64,000 nt of DNA from Chitinophaga pinensis (GTDB taxonomy: Bacteria; Bacteroidota; Bacteroidia; Chitinophagales; CAIOSU01): the NCBI GenBank assembly GCA_945901065.1, contig CAMDKI010000007.1, forward strand, positions 62,001 to 126,000. Direction: 5' to 3'. Below are positions 15,977-25,596 of the stretch, in pieces. Under the pieces are notes generated by a model, which saw only the letters and a list, made by a program, of their open reading frames with translations, searched no databases and was not told the DNA's origin. Made by a program: the position numbers and the translations under genes. Position 1 is the stretch's first letter. Each line of letters starts with the position of its first letter.

Positions 15977-18946
15977 ATGAAGATGCGTATAGTACTACTG
16001 TTGTTATTGATTGTGAGCACATTGGCTCCGGTGGTTGCCCAAAACAACCCGGTGGTTGATAGTGCTTTGTCGGTGCAGCCGGTGCCAGATAAGCAAGCTT
16101 GGATAGACTCGGTGTACAATTCACTGAACATCAATGAGCGCATCGGGCAGTTTTTTATGGTGGCTGCCTACAGCAACAAAGACGAGGCCCACGTTAAGGA
16201 AATAGAACGCCTGATAATAGATTATAAAATTGGCGGGCTCATTTTTATGCAAGGCGGCCCGGCTAGGGAGATTATATTGACGAACCGCTACCAAGCCCTT
16301 GCGAAAACGAAACTGCTGATAGCCATTGACGGCGAGTGGGGCGTGGCCATGCGATTGAAGGATAGTACCCTTACCTTCCCGTACCAACTTACGCTAGGCG
16401 CAATACAGGACAATAAACTGATTGAGCGCATGGGCAATGAGGTGGCCAAGCAGTGCCGCCGCTTGGGCATACACGTAAACTTTGCACCCGATGTGGATGT
16501 AAACAACAACCCCAAGAACCCGGTTATCAATTTCCGTTCGTTTGGCGAGGATATACACAACGTAGCCGATAAGGGCGTGGCCTACATGAAAGGTATGCAA
16601 AATGAAGGCGTAATGGCCTGTGCTAAACACTTTCCTGGCCATGGCGATACCGATTCTGATTCGCATTTAAGTTTGCCGGTTATCAATCACAACCGCAAGC
16701 GATTGGATTCGTTGGAGATGTACCCGTTTAAGAAACTCATTGAAAACGGTGTGGGTAGCATCATGGCGGCGCACTTGTTTATACCTGCACTGGACAATAC
16801 CCCCCAAATGCCCACCTCGCTGTCGAGGAAAGTGGTTACGGGTATTTTGAAACAAGAAATGGGATTTAAGGGTCTCGTGTTTTCGGATGCCCTGAATATG
16901 AAAGGTGCTGCAGGTGCGGGCGACCCAAGTAAGGTTTGCTTAATGGCGTTTTTGGCAGGCAACGATGTGCTGCTGTTTGCCGAAGACATACCCAAGAGTA
17001 TTGAATTGATTAAGACCGCGTTGAAAAACGGCGACATCAGCCAAGCGGAGTTTGAGCAGCGTTGTAAGCTACTGCTGGCCGCTAAATACGATGCGGGCTT
17101 ATACAACTGGAGGCCCATACCGCTAGCCAACCTGCAAAAAGAACTGAACACCCCTGTTGCCAAACAGCTTATACAAGACCTCTACGCTAGTGCCCTTACT
17201 TTAGTTGCCAACAAAGGCAATTTGCTGCCTTTCAAAACCTTGGATAAGGATTCGTTTGCATCCGTTTCAATAGGTGCCACAAAGCAAACCAAGTTTCAAG
17301 AGAGCTTGTCGCTGTATAATCGTTTCGATCATTACCAAATAAGCAAATCAGCCGATGCGGCAGGCTACCAAACATTGTTGGCCAAGTTGGGCAAGTACAC
17401 CAAAGTGGTGGTGGGTTTTCATGATATGAGCCAATATGCCAGCAAAAACTTCGGTATTGAGCCAGCCAGCATGAATTTTTTGAAAGAACTATCTGCCAAA
17501 ACCCAAGTGGTAGTGGTAATATTTGGCAACCCCTATAGCTTAAAATATTTCGAAGGGCAAGACTGGGTGTTGGTGGCATACGAAGAAAATAGCAATACCC
17601 AGCACTTGGCTGCCGAGGTGCTGTTTGGTGCGCGCCCGGCATTGGGCAAATTGCCGGTTACGGTTAGTACCAAGTATGCTTACGGTATTGGCATGAACAC
17701 TAATCCGCTTGGCCGCTTGCAATATACCCTGCCCGAAGCCGTGGGCATTGCTAGTGTCGATTTGGAGAAAGTAGATAGCTTAGCATTGCAGGCCATTAAA
17801 GACGGCGCTACCCCAGGATGCCAAGTATTGGTAGTAAAAAACGGTAAGGTAATATACAACAAAGCCTTTGGCTACCACACTTACGATACCACGCGCCCAG
17901 TGCTTACCACCGATTTGTACGATTTGGCATCGATCACCAAAGTGGCGGCCACTGCAATAGCGTTGATGCACCAGCACGATGCTAACAAGTTTTTCATCAA
18001 TCGCAGGTTATCGGAGTTTATACCCGCACTTGAGGGGCAAGACCTGGGCAATACGTATGCCCGCGATGTGCTTACGCACTATGCCGGATTGAAGCCCTAC
18101 ATCCCTTTTTATGCACAAACCCTTAAGGATAGCATGTTTGCTATTTGCTACCGGGTAAATGCCGATAGCGTGTATTGCTTGAAAGTAACCGACAAGCTAT
18201 TCATGCGTGTCGATTATAAAGATTCCATCATCAATACCATTTACACAACCAAGCTCACCAAAGACCCCACTTATGTATATAGCGATTTGGGTTTTATATT
18301 GATGAAGGATGTGATTGAAGACCAAGTGCAGGATAACTATCCACACTTTTTAGATACCACTTTTTATGCCAAGCTAGGGTTGCCAACTATGGGCTATATG
18401 CCTACGGAGCGTTTCCCGCTGTCGCGTATTACGCCTACTGAAGACGACAAAGTTTACCGTAAAACCTTGGTACACGGCTACGTGCACGACCAAGGTGCCG
18501 CCATGATGGGCGGGGTAGGAGGCCATGCGGGCTTGTTTTCAAGCGCCAACGATTTGGCCATTCTGTTTCAGATGCTGATAAACCGTGGCGAGTATGCGGG
18601 TGTGCGCTACCTTAACCCAACTACCATATCGGAGTTTACGAAACAATGGGATACCCGAAGCCGCCGTGGTTTGGGCTTTGATAAGCCAGAGCCATCGGGG
18701 GTTGGGGGGCCTACCAGCAATATGGCATCTAAATACACATTTGGGCATACCGGCTTTACAGGCACTGGCGTGTGGGCCGACCCCGAAAACGACCTTATTT
18801 ATGTGTTCCTTTCTAACCGCGTTTACCCAGATGCCGAAAACCGCAAGTTACTTACCAGCGGTATCCGCACCACCATACACGACGCCATATACGATGCCGT
18901 GCGCAAAGCCAATTCAGATAACGTGGCCATGGAGCATGAGAAGTAG
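15977..18946 (+). CDS. NagZ-like GH3 glycosidase fused to a beta-lactamase-fold serine hydrolase
   Basis: A 989-residue exported fusion. The signal peptide (MKMRIVLLLLLIVSTLAPVVAQ) is followed by a GH3 N-acetylglucosaminidase domain (~30-370) with the family loop KHFPGHGDTDSDSH (~216-229) that carries the His/Asp acid-base dyad. Then come a GH3 C-terminal-like region (~385-580) and a class C beta-lactamase/PBP4*-type domain (~600-980). That domain has S652-x-x-K655, Y768-S-D770 (in place of YxN) and H924-T-G. NagZ removes GlcNAc from muropeptides, and the hydrolase domain could act on peptide stems or cell-wall esters, so a periplasmic peptidoglycan-recycling enzyme is likely. Such fusions occur in Bacteroidota. 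Beta-lactam hydrolysis is not implied. Confidence 0.88.
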   Translation: MKMRIVLLLLLIVSTLAPVVAQNNPVVDSALSVQPVPDKQAWIDSVYNSLNINERIGQFFMVAAYSNKDEAHVKEIERLIIDYKIGGLIFMQGGPAREIILTNRYQALAKTKLLIAIDGEWGVAMRLKDSTLTFPYQLTLGAIQDNKLIERMGNEVAKQCRRLGIHVNFAPDVDVNNNPKNPVINFRSFGEDIHNVADKGVAYMKGMQNEGVMACAKHFPGHGDTDSDSHLSLPVINHNRKRLDSLEMYPFKKLIENGVGSIMAAHLFIPALDNTPQMPTSLSRKVVTGILKQEMGFKGLVFSDALNMKGAAGAGDPSKVCLMAFLAGNDVLLFAEDIPKSIELIKTALKNGDISQAEFEQRCKLLLAAKYDAGLYNWRPIPLANLQKELNTPVAKQLIQDLYASALTLVANKGNLLPFKTLDKDSFASVSIGATKQTKFQESLSLYNRFDHYQISKSADAAGYQTLLAKLGKYTKVVVGFHDMSQYASKNFGIEPASMNFLKELSAKTQVVVVIFGNPYSLKYFEGQDWVLVAYEENSNTQHLAAEVLFGARPALGKLPVTVSTKYAYGIGMNTNPLGRLQYTLPEAVGIASVDLEKVDSLALQAIKDGATPGCQVLVVKNGKVIYNKAFGYHTYDTTRPVLTTDLYDLASITKVAATAIALMHQHDANKFFINRRLSEFIPALEGQDLGNTYARDVLTHYAGLKPYIPFYAQTLKDSMFAICYRVNADSVYCLKVTDKLFMRVDYKDSIINTIYTTKLTKDPTYVYSDLGFILMKDVIEDQVQDNYPHFLDTTFYAKLGLPTMGYMPTERFPLSRITPTEDDKVYRKTLVHGYVHDQGAAMMGGVGGHAGLFSSANDLAILFQMLINRGEYAGVRYLNPTTISEFTKQWDTRSRRGLGFDKPEPSGVGGPTSNMASKYTFGHTGFTGTGVWADPENDLIYVFLSNRVYPDAENRKLLTSGIRTTIHDAIYDAVRKANSDNVAMEHEK

Positions 18947-18971
18947 CAATTTGGTTGCGGGTTATGCACTT

Positions 18972-18988
18972 TCTCGCCTCAGGCGAGA
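18972..18988. repeat. Single REP-like hairpin
   Basis: TCTCGCC-TCA-GGCGAGA is a perfect 7-bp stem with the same 3-nt loop size as the REP-like units elsewhere in the window. It lies 26 bp after the NagZ-fusion stop and could weakly terminate transcription, but no T-run follows. Confidence 0.4.
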
Positions 18989-19078
18989 TCCAATGTGACA
19001 ATGGTTTGATGATAGTTGCACCCTAAAAACTGTTTGTGAATGCAGTTTTGATATTTATGCAAGGTAGAGCAAGGGGCT

Positions 19079-19441
19079 TTAAATAGGCAGTTTCTTAATC
19101 CTAATTTTTTCTTCTTCAATAATTATAACTGATCCATCAATCAAAGATTGCTCCAGCAGATGCCAATTGGAAAGTAACAGGCGCTCAAACATACCAGCAT
19201 TGATTTGGTGGATGCGAAAGATGACCACAGAGGGATGCCTGTACCCTGTAAAGGCAAGTAACTGGCCAAAATCTAAGTCATGTGTTAATATAACTTCATT
19301 TTCAAGTTTAGCAATTTCCAGCAACTCAAAATCGCTGGCTTTAGGAAACCCCTCCAATGATACATGTCTTGCTTCGTGCCCAATCTTTGAGAGAGATGCA
19401 GCTAATTGAGGAGGCATATTTACATCTAGCAAAAACTTCAT
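19079..19441 (-). CDS. DUF5615 PIN-like toxin
   Basis: A 120-residue protein of the DUF5615/Mut7-C-like PIN family. It starts MKFLLDVNMPPQLA (the first acidic residue after a hydrophobic strand), has the conserved VILTHDLDFGQLLAF motif (~53-67) and the segment HPSVVIFRIHQ. PIN-fold proteins are metal-dependent RNases, and this family is usually paired with DUF433 as a type II toxin-antitoxin module. The start ATG overlaps the stop of the DUF433 gene by 4 bp (ATGA), so translation is coupled and the pair forms one operon. Toxicity has not been shown for this family in general; the toxin label is by genomic association. Confidence 0.85.
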   Translation of the reverse strand: MKFLLDVNMPPQLAASLSKIGHEARHVSLEGFPKASDFELLEIAKLENEVILTHDLDFGQLLAFTGYRHPSVVIFRIHQINAGMFERLLLSNWHLLEQSLIDGSVIIIEEEKIRIKKLPI

Positions 19442-19683
19442 GATGCCTTGCCAAAAGGAATGTATCGCTCCTGCATTGCTTCAGAGGCAAAAGCCAAGGC
19501 TTGGTATATATCTTCTCGCTCCAGAAAGTCAAAATCAAGGAGAATCTCATCTAATCCCATACCGCTGGCCAAATAGTCAAGTATTGATGATACGGGCATG
19601 CGCATACCCCGAATGCACGGTTTCCCAAAGCACAAGTCAGGGTCAATTGTTATGCGGTTGTATTTTGGATGTACCAGTTGCAT
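19438..19683 (-). CDS. DUF433 antitoxin
   Basis: An 81-residue winged-helix-like protein with the DUF433 signature ITIDPDLCFGKPCIRGMRMPV (given here as its halves, ITIDPDLCFG and KPCIRGMRMPV), then SILDYLASGMGLDEILLDF and a helix with EREDIYQALAFA. DUF433 proteins are the DNA-binding antitoxin partners of DUF5615. The gene is first in the operon, as expected for an autoregulating antitoxin. The ATG at 19683 lies 81 bp downstream of the stop of the epimerase gene on the same strand, so an own promoter is likely. Confidence 0.85.
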   Translation of the reverse strand: MQLVHPKYNRITIDPDLCFGKPCIRGMRMPVSSILDYLASGMGLDEILLDFDFLEREDIYQALAFASEAMQERYIPFGKAS

Positions 19684-19763
19684 ATGGTAAAAATACCAAG
19701 AATAAAAATGATAGCAAACTGCACCACGTTAATCAACGCAAAATCAAGGTTTACACAAAAACC

Positions 19764-20693
19764 CTACACCCCACGCTCAAAAACATCCTTCAGCGCTGGT
19801 ACCAATTGCGCAAAATGGAAGGCAAAGCCTGCATCTTGTATTTTCTTACTACTGGTGCGCTGGCCGCCCAATACGGCAATGGCCATTTCGCCCATGGCTA
19901 GTTTCAATACAAAAGCCGGGGCAGGGGTGTTAATGGTTTTTTTACCCAGGGCATCGCCAATACTATCGGTAAACTCTTTGTTGGTAACTGGTTGCGGGGC
20001 CGCGGCATTGTATACGCCCTTCATTTTTTCGTTCTGTATGGCATATATGTATTGGCGGCAGAGGTCGTCAATGTGTATCCAAGGCACATATTGGGTACCA
20101 TCGCCAAGGGTAGCACCAATGCCAAACTTAACCGGTGCAGCGGTTTTAGGCAGCGCCCCGCCTTTGGTTGATAGCACAATGCCGGTGCGCAGCATAACCA
20201 CGCGCGAGCCAATTTCTTCGAACTGTTTGGCGGCATTTTCCCAAGCAGTACATACCTCCGCCAAAAAATCATTGCCTGGCTCGGCATCTTCCGCTACTAA
20301 GGCCGAACCTGTATTGCCATAATACCCCACTGCCGACGATGACACAAAGGTTATGGGTTTTAGTTGCATTTTTTTAAGCTCGGCCAATAGCAAATTGGCA
20401 CTATCAACGCGGCTGCTCACAATTTCTTTTTTACGCTCATCGGTCCAGCGCGAGTCAACCACGCCCGCTCCGGCTAGGTGAATAATATGGTCGGCGCGCA
20501 ACAGGGCCTCCACTTCAATGGTACCTTTCTTCATGTCCCATTGGTAGGTAAGTATGCTGCCACTGCGAGATTTTTTGCGCCCCAAGTGTATCACTTGGTA
20601 GCCTGCGTCCAACAATAATTGGCTCAAACGAGTACCAACTAAGCCCGATCCACCGGTTATTAATACTGTCTCTTTAGTGCTCATACTTACCAT
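19764..20693 (-). CDS. TIGR01777 NAD(P)-dependent epimerase (SDR39U1/YfcH)
   Basis: An extended short-chain dehydrogenase of ~309 residues. The Rossmann motif is TGGSGLVGTRL near the N-terminus, followed by HLAGAGV and the catalytic YYGNTG region preceded by FVSSSAVG, where an SDR would have SxxxYxxxK (here Ser and Tyr are visible). WENAA, LRTGIVLS, PWIHIDDL and GVYNAAAPQPV are the hallmark motifs of the TIGR01777 subgroup. The substrate is unknown; some relatives act in cell division or heterocyst development. Alternative start at 20684 (Met4). The gene is divergent from the ABC binding protein at 20872. Confidence 0.92.
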   Translation of the reverse strand: MVSMSTKETVLITGGSGLVGTRLSQLLLDAGYQVIHLGRKKSRSGSILTYQWDMKKGTIEVEALLRADHIIHLAGAGVVDSRWTDERKKEIVSSRVDSANLLLAELKKMQLKPITFVSSSAVGYYGNTGSALVAEDAEPGNDFLAEVCTAWENAAKQFEEIGSRVVMLRTGIVLSTKGGALPKTAAPVKFGIGATLGDGTQYVPWIHIDDLCRQYIYAIQNEKMKGVYNAAAPQPVTNKEFTDSIGDALGKKTINTPAPAFVLKLAMGEMAIAVLGGQRTSSKKIQDAGFAFHFAQLVPALKDVFERGV

Positions 20694-20835
20694 TGTATTG
20701 GTTATTTTGTAAAGCTATTCAATTTAAGGGTAGAAGTCTTATATTTGCTCTCTGTCTTATCAAGCCATTAAACTTATTAGCAAAACTTAACAAATCCAAG
20801 AGTTGCTTTTTAAGTTCGCGGCCCAATTTGACCCA

Positions 20836-20843
20836 TAACTTTG
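20836..20843 (+). promoter_or_regulatory. TAnnTTTG -7 element before the ABC operon
   Basis: TAACTTTG matches the Bacteroidota -7 consensus exactly and ends 28 bp before the ATG of the binding protein. No consensus TTTG lies at the correct distance upstream; the closest is a GTTC at 20814. Confidence 0.35.
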
Positions 20844-20871
20844 TAAAACCTGTATAAAACCACATATCGCC

Positions 20872-22620
20872 ATGTCAATTAAACAAGTTGCCAAATATAC
20901 CTTACTAATGGCTTTTGCCATTTTTGTAGCGGGTTGCAAACCCAAAGTAAGAACCAATGTGGTGGTGCACGAGCTCTCGGATACCGACATGTTGAACCCT
21001 ACCAATTACCAAAGCGCAGAAGCTGGGTATTATCTAGGCAAATTGTTTTCGACAGCACTTACCGTTGATCCAGTAACCTTGGAGTTGGTGCCATCATTGG
21101 TTACCGAGTTGCCGGTTGTGGGCTACGACTCAACCACTGGTTTTACGAGCTATACCTACGAAATTCGCCCAGAGGCCAAATGGGATAATGGCACCCCTAT
21201 TACCGCTAAAGATGCGCTGTTCAGCTTGAAGGTGTACAAATGCCCTCGCGTGGACAATGAGCAAATTAAGCCCTACTTTGAGTCGATTGACAACGTGATT
21301 TTGTACCCAGAAAACGAACGCAAATACACTATTGTTTGCAACAAGGTGTACCACATCAACCTTGAAATGAGCGGCCAGTTCATCTTCATCCCATCGTATG
21401 TATACGACCCGAAGGGATTGTTGGAAGAATTCTCGTTGCCCGATTTTAATGCCAAAGCAGCCGAGTTGGCCGAGAATGCCAAAATCAAAGAATTTGCCAC
21501 CGATTACAATTCAGAAAAATTTCAACGCGAGAAAGGTTTTATCATTGGCAGCGGCCCTTACGAGTTTGATGTTTGGGAGCCAGGGATTAAAGTAGTATTG
21601 AAGAAAAAGAAAGACTGGTGGGGCGATGCCTTGGCCGAAAAAGGGCTAACCCAGTTTGAAGCCAATATTGATGAGTTGGTGTATAAAGTGGTTAATGACC
21701 AAACTGGTGCCATTGTAGCATTAAAAGGTTTGAAGCTAGATGTAATGCACGGTATTAAACCAAAAGATTGGGTAACCGATTTGACGGTAAACGAAAAACT
21801 GAAAGAAAACTTCTGGCTTTCGACCCCACCGAGCATGAGCTACAGCTACTTTGGCCTGAACTTGCGCAACCCTAAGTTTACGGACAAAAACGTGCGCAAA
21901 GCATTGGCGCACTTGGTTGATGTAAACAAGATTATTGATGTAATACAATACAATCTTGCCGAAAGGGTTAACGGCTTTATGCACCCAAGCAAAAAGATTT
22001 TTTATAACGACACCATTACCCACTACGACTACAACATTGAGAAAGCACGCCAGCTTTTGGCCGATGCTGGTTGGAACGATAGCAACGGCAACGGAACCAT
22101 TGATAAAATGATAGATGGCCAGTTAACGGAATTCAACATTACTTTTACTTATAACAACGGTAACGATTCGCGCAGGGACGCTGCCCTTATTTTTAAAGAA
22201 GCCGCTCGCGAAGTTGGTATAAATGTAGATGTGGTGCCACAAGAGTGGAGCATATATATTGATAACCAGAAGAAGCACGACTTTGAAATGTTCTACGGTG
22301 CATGGATAAGCGGTGTTGGCGAAAGCGACCCTAAACAGATTTTCCATACCGAATCAATAAACGGTGGTAGTAACTATGGTTTCTTTGGCAATGCCGAAAG
22401 CGATGCCCTGATAGATGCGCTGCGTGGCGAATTGGATATTAATAAACGTGCCGTTTATTACAAGCAGCTTCAGGCAATTATTCACGACGAAGTGCCTTAC
22501 ATTTTCTTGTTTGCACCGCTTGAGCGTATTGCCATTAGCAAAAAATTTGAAGAGGTTAAAACCACTCCGTTGCGCCCAGGTTACCAAGAGGAGACTTTCC
22601 GTTTCAAACAAGTTGACTAA
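20872..22620 (+). CDS. ABC transporter substrate-binding lipoprotein (OppA/DppA type)
   Basis: A 582-residue solute-binding protein of the SBP_bac_5 family that delivers oligopeptides or similar solutes to the inner-membrane permeases. The lipobox is FVAGC (Cys22). Family landmarks are the PSLVTELP segment, the YTYEIRPEAKWDNGTPITAKDALFS stretch (quoted in part: KWDNGTPITAKDALFSLK), IIGSGPYEFDVWEPG, and the repeated NVRKALAHLVD motif (here KNVRKALAHLVD). It is first in an operon with two permease genes that follow at 68 and 47 bp. The ligand cannot be read from the sequence; oligopeptides are the default guess. Confidence 0.93.
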   Translation: MSIKQVAKYTLLMAFAIFVAGCKPKVRTNVVVHELSDTDMLNPTNYQSAEAGYYLGKLFSTALTVDPVTLELVPSLVTELPVVGYDSTTGFTSYTYEIRPEAKWDNGTPITAKDALFSLKVYKCPRVDNEQIKPYFESIDNVILYPENERKYTIVCNKVYHINLEMSGQFIFIPSYVYDPKGLLEEFSLPDFNAKAAELAENAKIKEFATDYNSEKFQREKGFIIGSGPYEFDVWEPGIKVVLKKKKDWWGDALAEKGLTQFEANIDELVYKVVNDQTGAIVALKGLKLDVMHGIKPKDWVTDLTVNEKLKENFWLSTPPSMSYSYFGLNLRNPKFTDKNVRKALAHLVDVNKIIDVIQYNLAERVNGFMHPSKKIFYNDTITHYDYNIEKARQLLADAGWNDSNGNGTIDKMIDGQLTEFNITFTYNNGNDSRRDAALIFKEAAREVGINVDVVPQEWSIYIDNQKKHDFEMFYGAWISGVGESDPKQIFHTESINGGSNYGFFGNAESDALIDALRGELDINKRAVYYKQLQAIIHDEVPYIFLFAPLERIAISKKFEEVKTTPLRPGYQEETFRFKQVD

Positions 22621-22687
22621 ACACTGATGGTGCCCTTGGGCAAGCATCGTGTATGTTTGCAACAGGAAAAGCCCAATATTGAGTAAC

Positions 22688-24160
22688 ATGGCTAAGTATA
22701 TTTTAAAGAGGATACTGTTCTTTATACCCACCATTTTCGTCATTTCGATATTGACCTTCGTGTTGATGTCGAGTGCGCCGGGTGACCCTGCCGAATTGAT
22801 GCTGAACAAGGCATCGAGTGGTGATAGTGGCCAAGCGAGCGATAAATTGGCGGGTGATAAAGCGTATAGAGAGGTGAGGAAAAAGCTAGGGCTTGACTTA
22901 CCGATGTTCTATTTTTCGATTGGCAGTATCTCAGAACCCGATACCCTGTACAAAATTGGTAAGGTAGACCATAGGAAAAACCTTGGCCGATTGATTGACA
23001 TGTACGGCAACTGGCCTCAAATTGAGGCATACTATCATGCGCTTACTGAAATGGAGTTGGCTTTTCTCGATTTACCGAAAGACTCCGCTACCACTGCCCC
23101 GCTTATTACGCTGCGTAGCGCTGTTACCGATTTGTTTACCAACTACAAAGAGAGCGTAATACAATCTAAGTTCGGCGATATTAAAGATCGCTTAACAATG
23201 TATCCGCAACTTGCTTCGGCTATGCCGCAATACGAAAAGGTAGTAAGCGCATACAACGAAGTAAAAGCCACCCCAACCACTTGGAAAAACTATGTGCCCA
23301 CCGTGCACATGAACTTTACCCACAACCAATACCACCGCTGGCTATTTGGCGATGCGCCTTGGTTTGGCAAAAGCGATGACCCAACGCTTACAGGGGGCTT
23401 TATCCGTGGCGATTTTGGTATCTCTTATTTTGCTAAACGCCCTGTGGGCAGCATTGTTTGGGATAGTATCGGCTACACTATGACCATAAGCTTGGTGTCT
23501 ATTTTGATTACGTATCTTATCTCCATTCCTTTAGGCGTATTTTCGGCTATAAATAAAGATACCCTTGTTGACCAAGGCTTAACCACGGGTTTGTTCATCT
23601 TGTATTCGTTGCCCAGTTTCTGGATAGCGACCATGATGATTATATTTTTGGGTGGTGGCGATTATTTGGATTTGTTTCCGCCAACGGGCGTGGCCGATGT
23701 GGAGGATGATGATCCGTTCTTTTACCGTTTCGGCGCCCAAGCCTATCACTTAGCCTTGCCTTTAATTTGTTGGACCTATGGCTCGTTTGCTTACCTATCA
23801 AGGCAAATGCGCGGCGGTATGCTATCGGTGCTTAGGCAAGATTTTATCCGCACGGCCCGCTCCAAGGGTTTGAGCAATAATTCTGTTATCTGGAAACATG
23901 CTTTCCGCAACTCATTATTCCCTGTTATTACCATTTTTAGTTCGGTTTTCCCGGCCATGATTGGTGGCTCTATCATTTTGGAGTTCTTGTTTAGCATACC
24001 CGGCATGGGCAAGGTAAGCTTAGAGGCAGTGTTTAGGAGAGATTATCCAGTAGTGCTAACCGTTACCATGTTTTCGGCCATTCTTACGCTGGTAGGTTAC
24101 TTGGTTTCCGATATATTGTATGCCGTGGTTGACCCTAGGATAACGTACGGTAAAAAATAA
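22688..24160 (+). CDS. ABC transporter permease, OppB/DppB type, with a large loop insertion
   Basis: Inner-membrane permease of 490 residues with ATG 22688 (MAKYILKRILFFIPT, the family's first membrane helix); the GTG at 22649 is not needed. After the PGDPAEL motif and KKLGLDLP there are ~150 extra residues (about 80-235) before the usual GGFIRGDFGISYF segment and the BPD_transp_1 domain. That domain contains the EAA loop motif TARSKGLSNNSVIWKHAFRNSLFPV, quoted in part as RSKGLSNNSVIWKHAFRN. Typical OppB proteins have ~310 residues, so the insertion adds a periplasmic domain between helices 1 and 2. Similar oversized permeases are common in Bacteroidota. Confidence 0.93.
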   Translation: MAKYILKRILFFIPTIFVISILTFVLMSSAPGDPAELMLNKASSGDSGQASDKLAGDKAYREVRKKLGLDLPMFYFSIGSISEPDTLYKIGKVDHRKNLGRLIDMYGNWPQIEAYYHALTEMELAFLDLPKDSATTAPLITLRSAVTDLFTNYKESVIQSKFGDIKDRLTMYPQLASAMPQYEKVVSAYNEVKATPTTWKNYVPTVHMNFTHNQYHRWLFGDAPWFGKSDDPTLTGGFIRGDFGISYFAKRPVGSIVWDSIGYTMTISLVSILITYLISIPLGVFSAINKDTLVDQGLTTGLFILYSLPSFWIATMMIIFLGGGDYLDLFPPTGVADVEDDDPFFYRFGAQAYHLALPLICWTYGSFAYLSRQMRGGMLSVLRQDFIRTARSKGLSNNSVIWKHAFRNSLFPVITIFSSVFPAMIGGSIILEFLFSIPGMGKVSLEAVFRRDYPVVLTVTMFSAILTLVGYLVSDILYAVVDPRITYGKK

Positions 24161-24206
24161 GCCCGATTTGATTGCCCTAAACAGTGGCACGAAGAACAAC
24201 GACAGT

Positions 24207-25505
24207 ATGAGTTCAAAAGATACATTGAATAAGCAAAAAAACCAGAGCTACTGGGCTACCGTTGGGCGGCAGTTTAGGCAGAAAAAAACCGCCATGGTTT
24301 CTTTCTACATTACATTGTTCTTGGCTTTTGTGGCAGTTACCGCTCCTTTTTTGGCCAACGAAAAGCCCATATTTTGCAAATACGAAGGCAAAATGTACTT
24401 TCCGGTAGTGAAACAAATTGGCGTTGATTTGGGCATTGGGCAGTTTCCGAAAGAGTTGCTGAACGTGAAATGGAAAGACTTGAATTATGATTTTGCGGTG
24501 TGGCCTTTGATTCCTTATTTGCCACTGAATCAAGATGAAAAAAACTCAAAATCGGTTAGCCCTTTAGCCAAACAAGACGTTCAGTCAACCTATTGGACGC
24601 ATTGGTTCGGTACCGATGAACTGGGTCGCGATGTGCTTTCGGGTATGATACATGGCACCAAAACCGCCTTTACGGTGGGCATCGTTTCCATGTTTATCGC
24701 ATCCGTTATTGGTATATTCTTTGGCTCGTTGGCTGGCTTTTTTGGCGATACTAACTTGAAGATGAGCCGCATCAGAATGTGGCTTAATCTTTTGTTTTTC
24801 TTTTTTGCCCTTTTTTATGCTTTTGGGGTACGGTCGTATATTCTCTCCGATTCGCTAGCTAACGGCTTCGCTAGCTTTTTGGGTCAGTTTTTATTGAGTT
24901 TGGCCATATTTGGGGCTATTATTGGGCTTGCAAATTTAATGGCCATGCCACTTAAGAAGATACCATTCTTAGCTGAGCAAGTTGCGTTCCCAGTTGATAT
25001 GCTGATTTCGAGGAGCATGGAAGTTTTGGTAAGCATTCCTACTTTCTTCTTGATTTTGTTAGTGTTGGCGGTTATCAAAAAGCCTAACATTTATGTAATC
25101 ATGGTTATTATCGGGTTCACGTCGTGGACCGGTATAGCCCGTTACATTAGGGCCGAGCTATTGCGCATTCGTTCACTTGAGTATATTGAGGCCGCCAAAG
25201 CGTTGGGCTACTCAAACTGGCGAACCATGGTAAAGCATGCCATACCTAATGCACTGGCACCTGTATTGATAGCTATCGCTTTTGGTATTGCTTCGGCTAT
25301 TTTGATTGAGTCTTCCCTTTCGTTTCTAGGTTTTGGCAGTGGCGAAGATGTAACTTGGGGCGGCTTGCTCAATGCGGCCCGCTCGGCACCAAAGGCTTGG
25401 TGGTTGGCTATTTTCCCGGGCTTTGCCATCTTTATTACGGTTACCATTTTCAACTTGATTGGCGAAGGTCTTACAGATGCCATGGACCCACGCTTGAGAA
25501 AGTAA
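24207..25505 (+). CDS. ABC transporter permease, OppC/DppC type, enlarged
   Basis: Second permease of the importer, 432 residues from ATG 24207 (MSSKDTLNKQK); the ORF reaches 24168 without family similarity. It has the OppC N-terminal domain (QFRQKKTAMVSFYITLFLAF), the HWFGTDELGRDVLSGMIHGTKTAF signature (quoted in part: GTDELGRDVLSGMIHGT) and the EAA motif EAAKALGYSNWRTMVKHAIPNA. Two extra hydrophobic segments lie at about 190-240, and the periplasmic loop after helix 1 is longer than usual (~300 residues is the norm). No ATP-binding genes (OppD/OppF) follow, so the ATPases must be encoded elsewhere. Confidence 0.92.
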   Translation: MSSKDTLNKQKNQSYWATVGRQFRQKKTAMVSFYITLFLAFVAVTAPFLANEKPIFCKYEGKMYFPVVKQIGVDLGIGQFPKELLNVKWKDLNYDFAVWPLIPYLPLNQDEKNSKSVSPLAKQDVQSTYWTHWFGTDELGRDVLSGMIHGTKTAFTVGIVSMFIASVIGIFFGSLAGFFGDTNLKMSRIRMWLNLLFFFFALFYAFGVRSYILSDSLANGFASFLGQFLLSLAIFGAIIGLANLMAMPLKKIPFLAEQVAFPVDMLISRSMEVLVSIPTFFLILLVLAVIKKPNIYVIMVIIGFTSWTGIARYIRAELLRIRSLEYIEAAKALGYSNWRTMVKHAIPNALAPVLIAIAFGIASAILIESSLSFLGFGSGEDVTWGGLLNAARSAPKAWWLAIFPGFAIFITVTIFNLIGEGLTDAMDPRLRK

Positions 25506-25596
25506 AGATACCAATGGGTGTTTTAGCTCGTTTCATGCGGATAGTGTAAATACCTTTTCACGGAATTTTGCGTTAGCTTTATATGGTTCTACTCTC

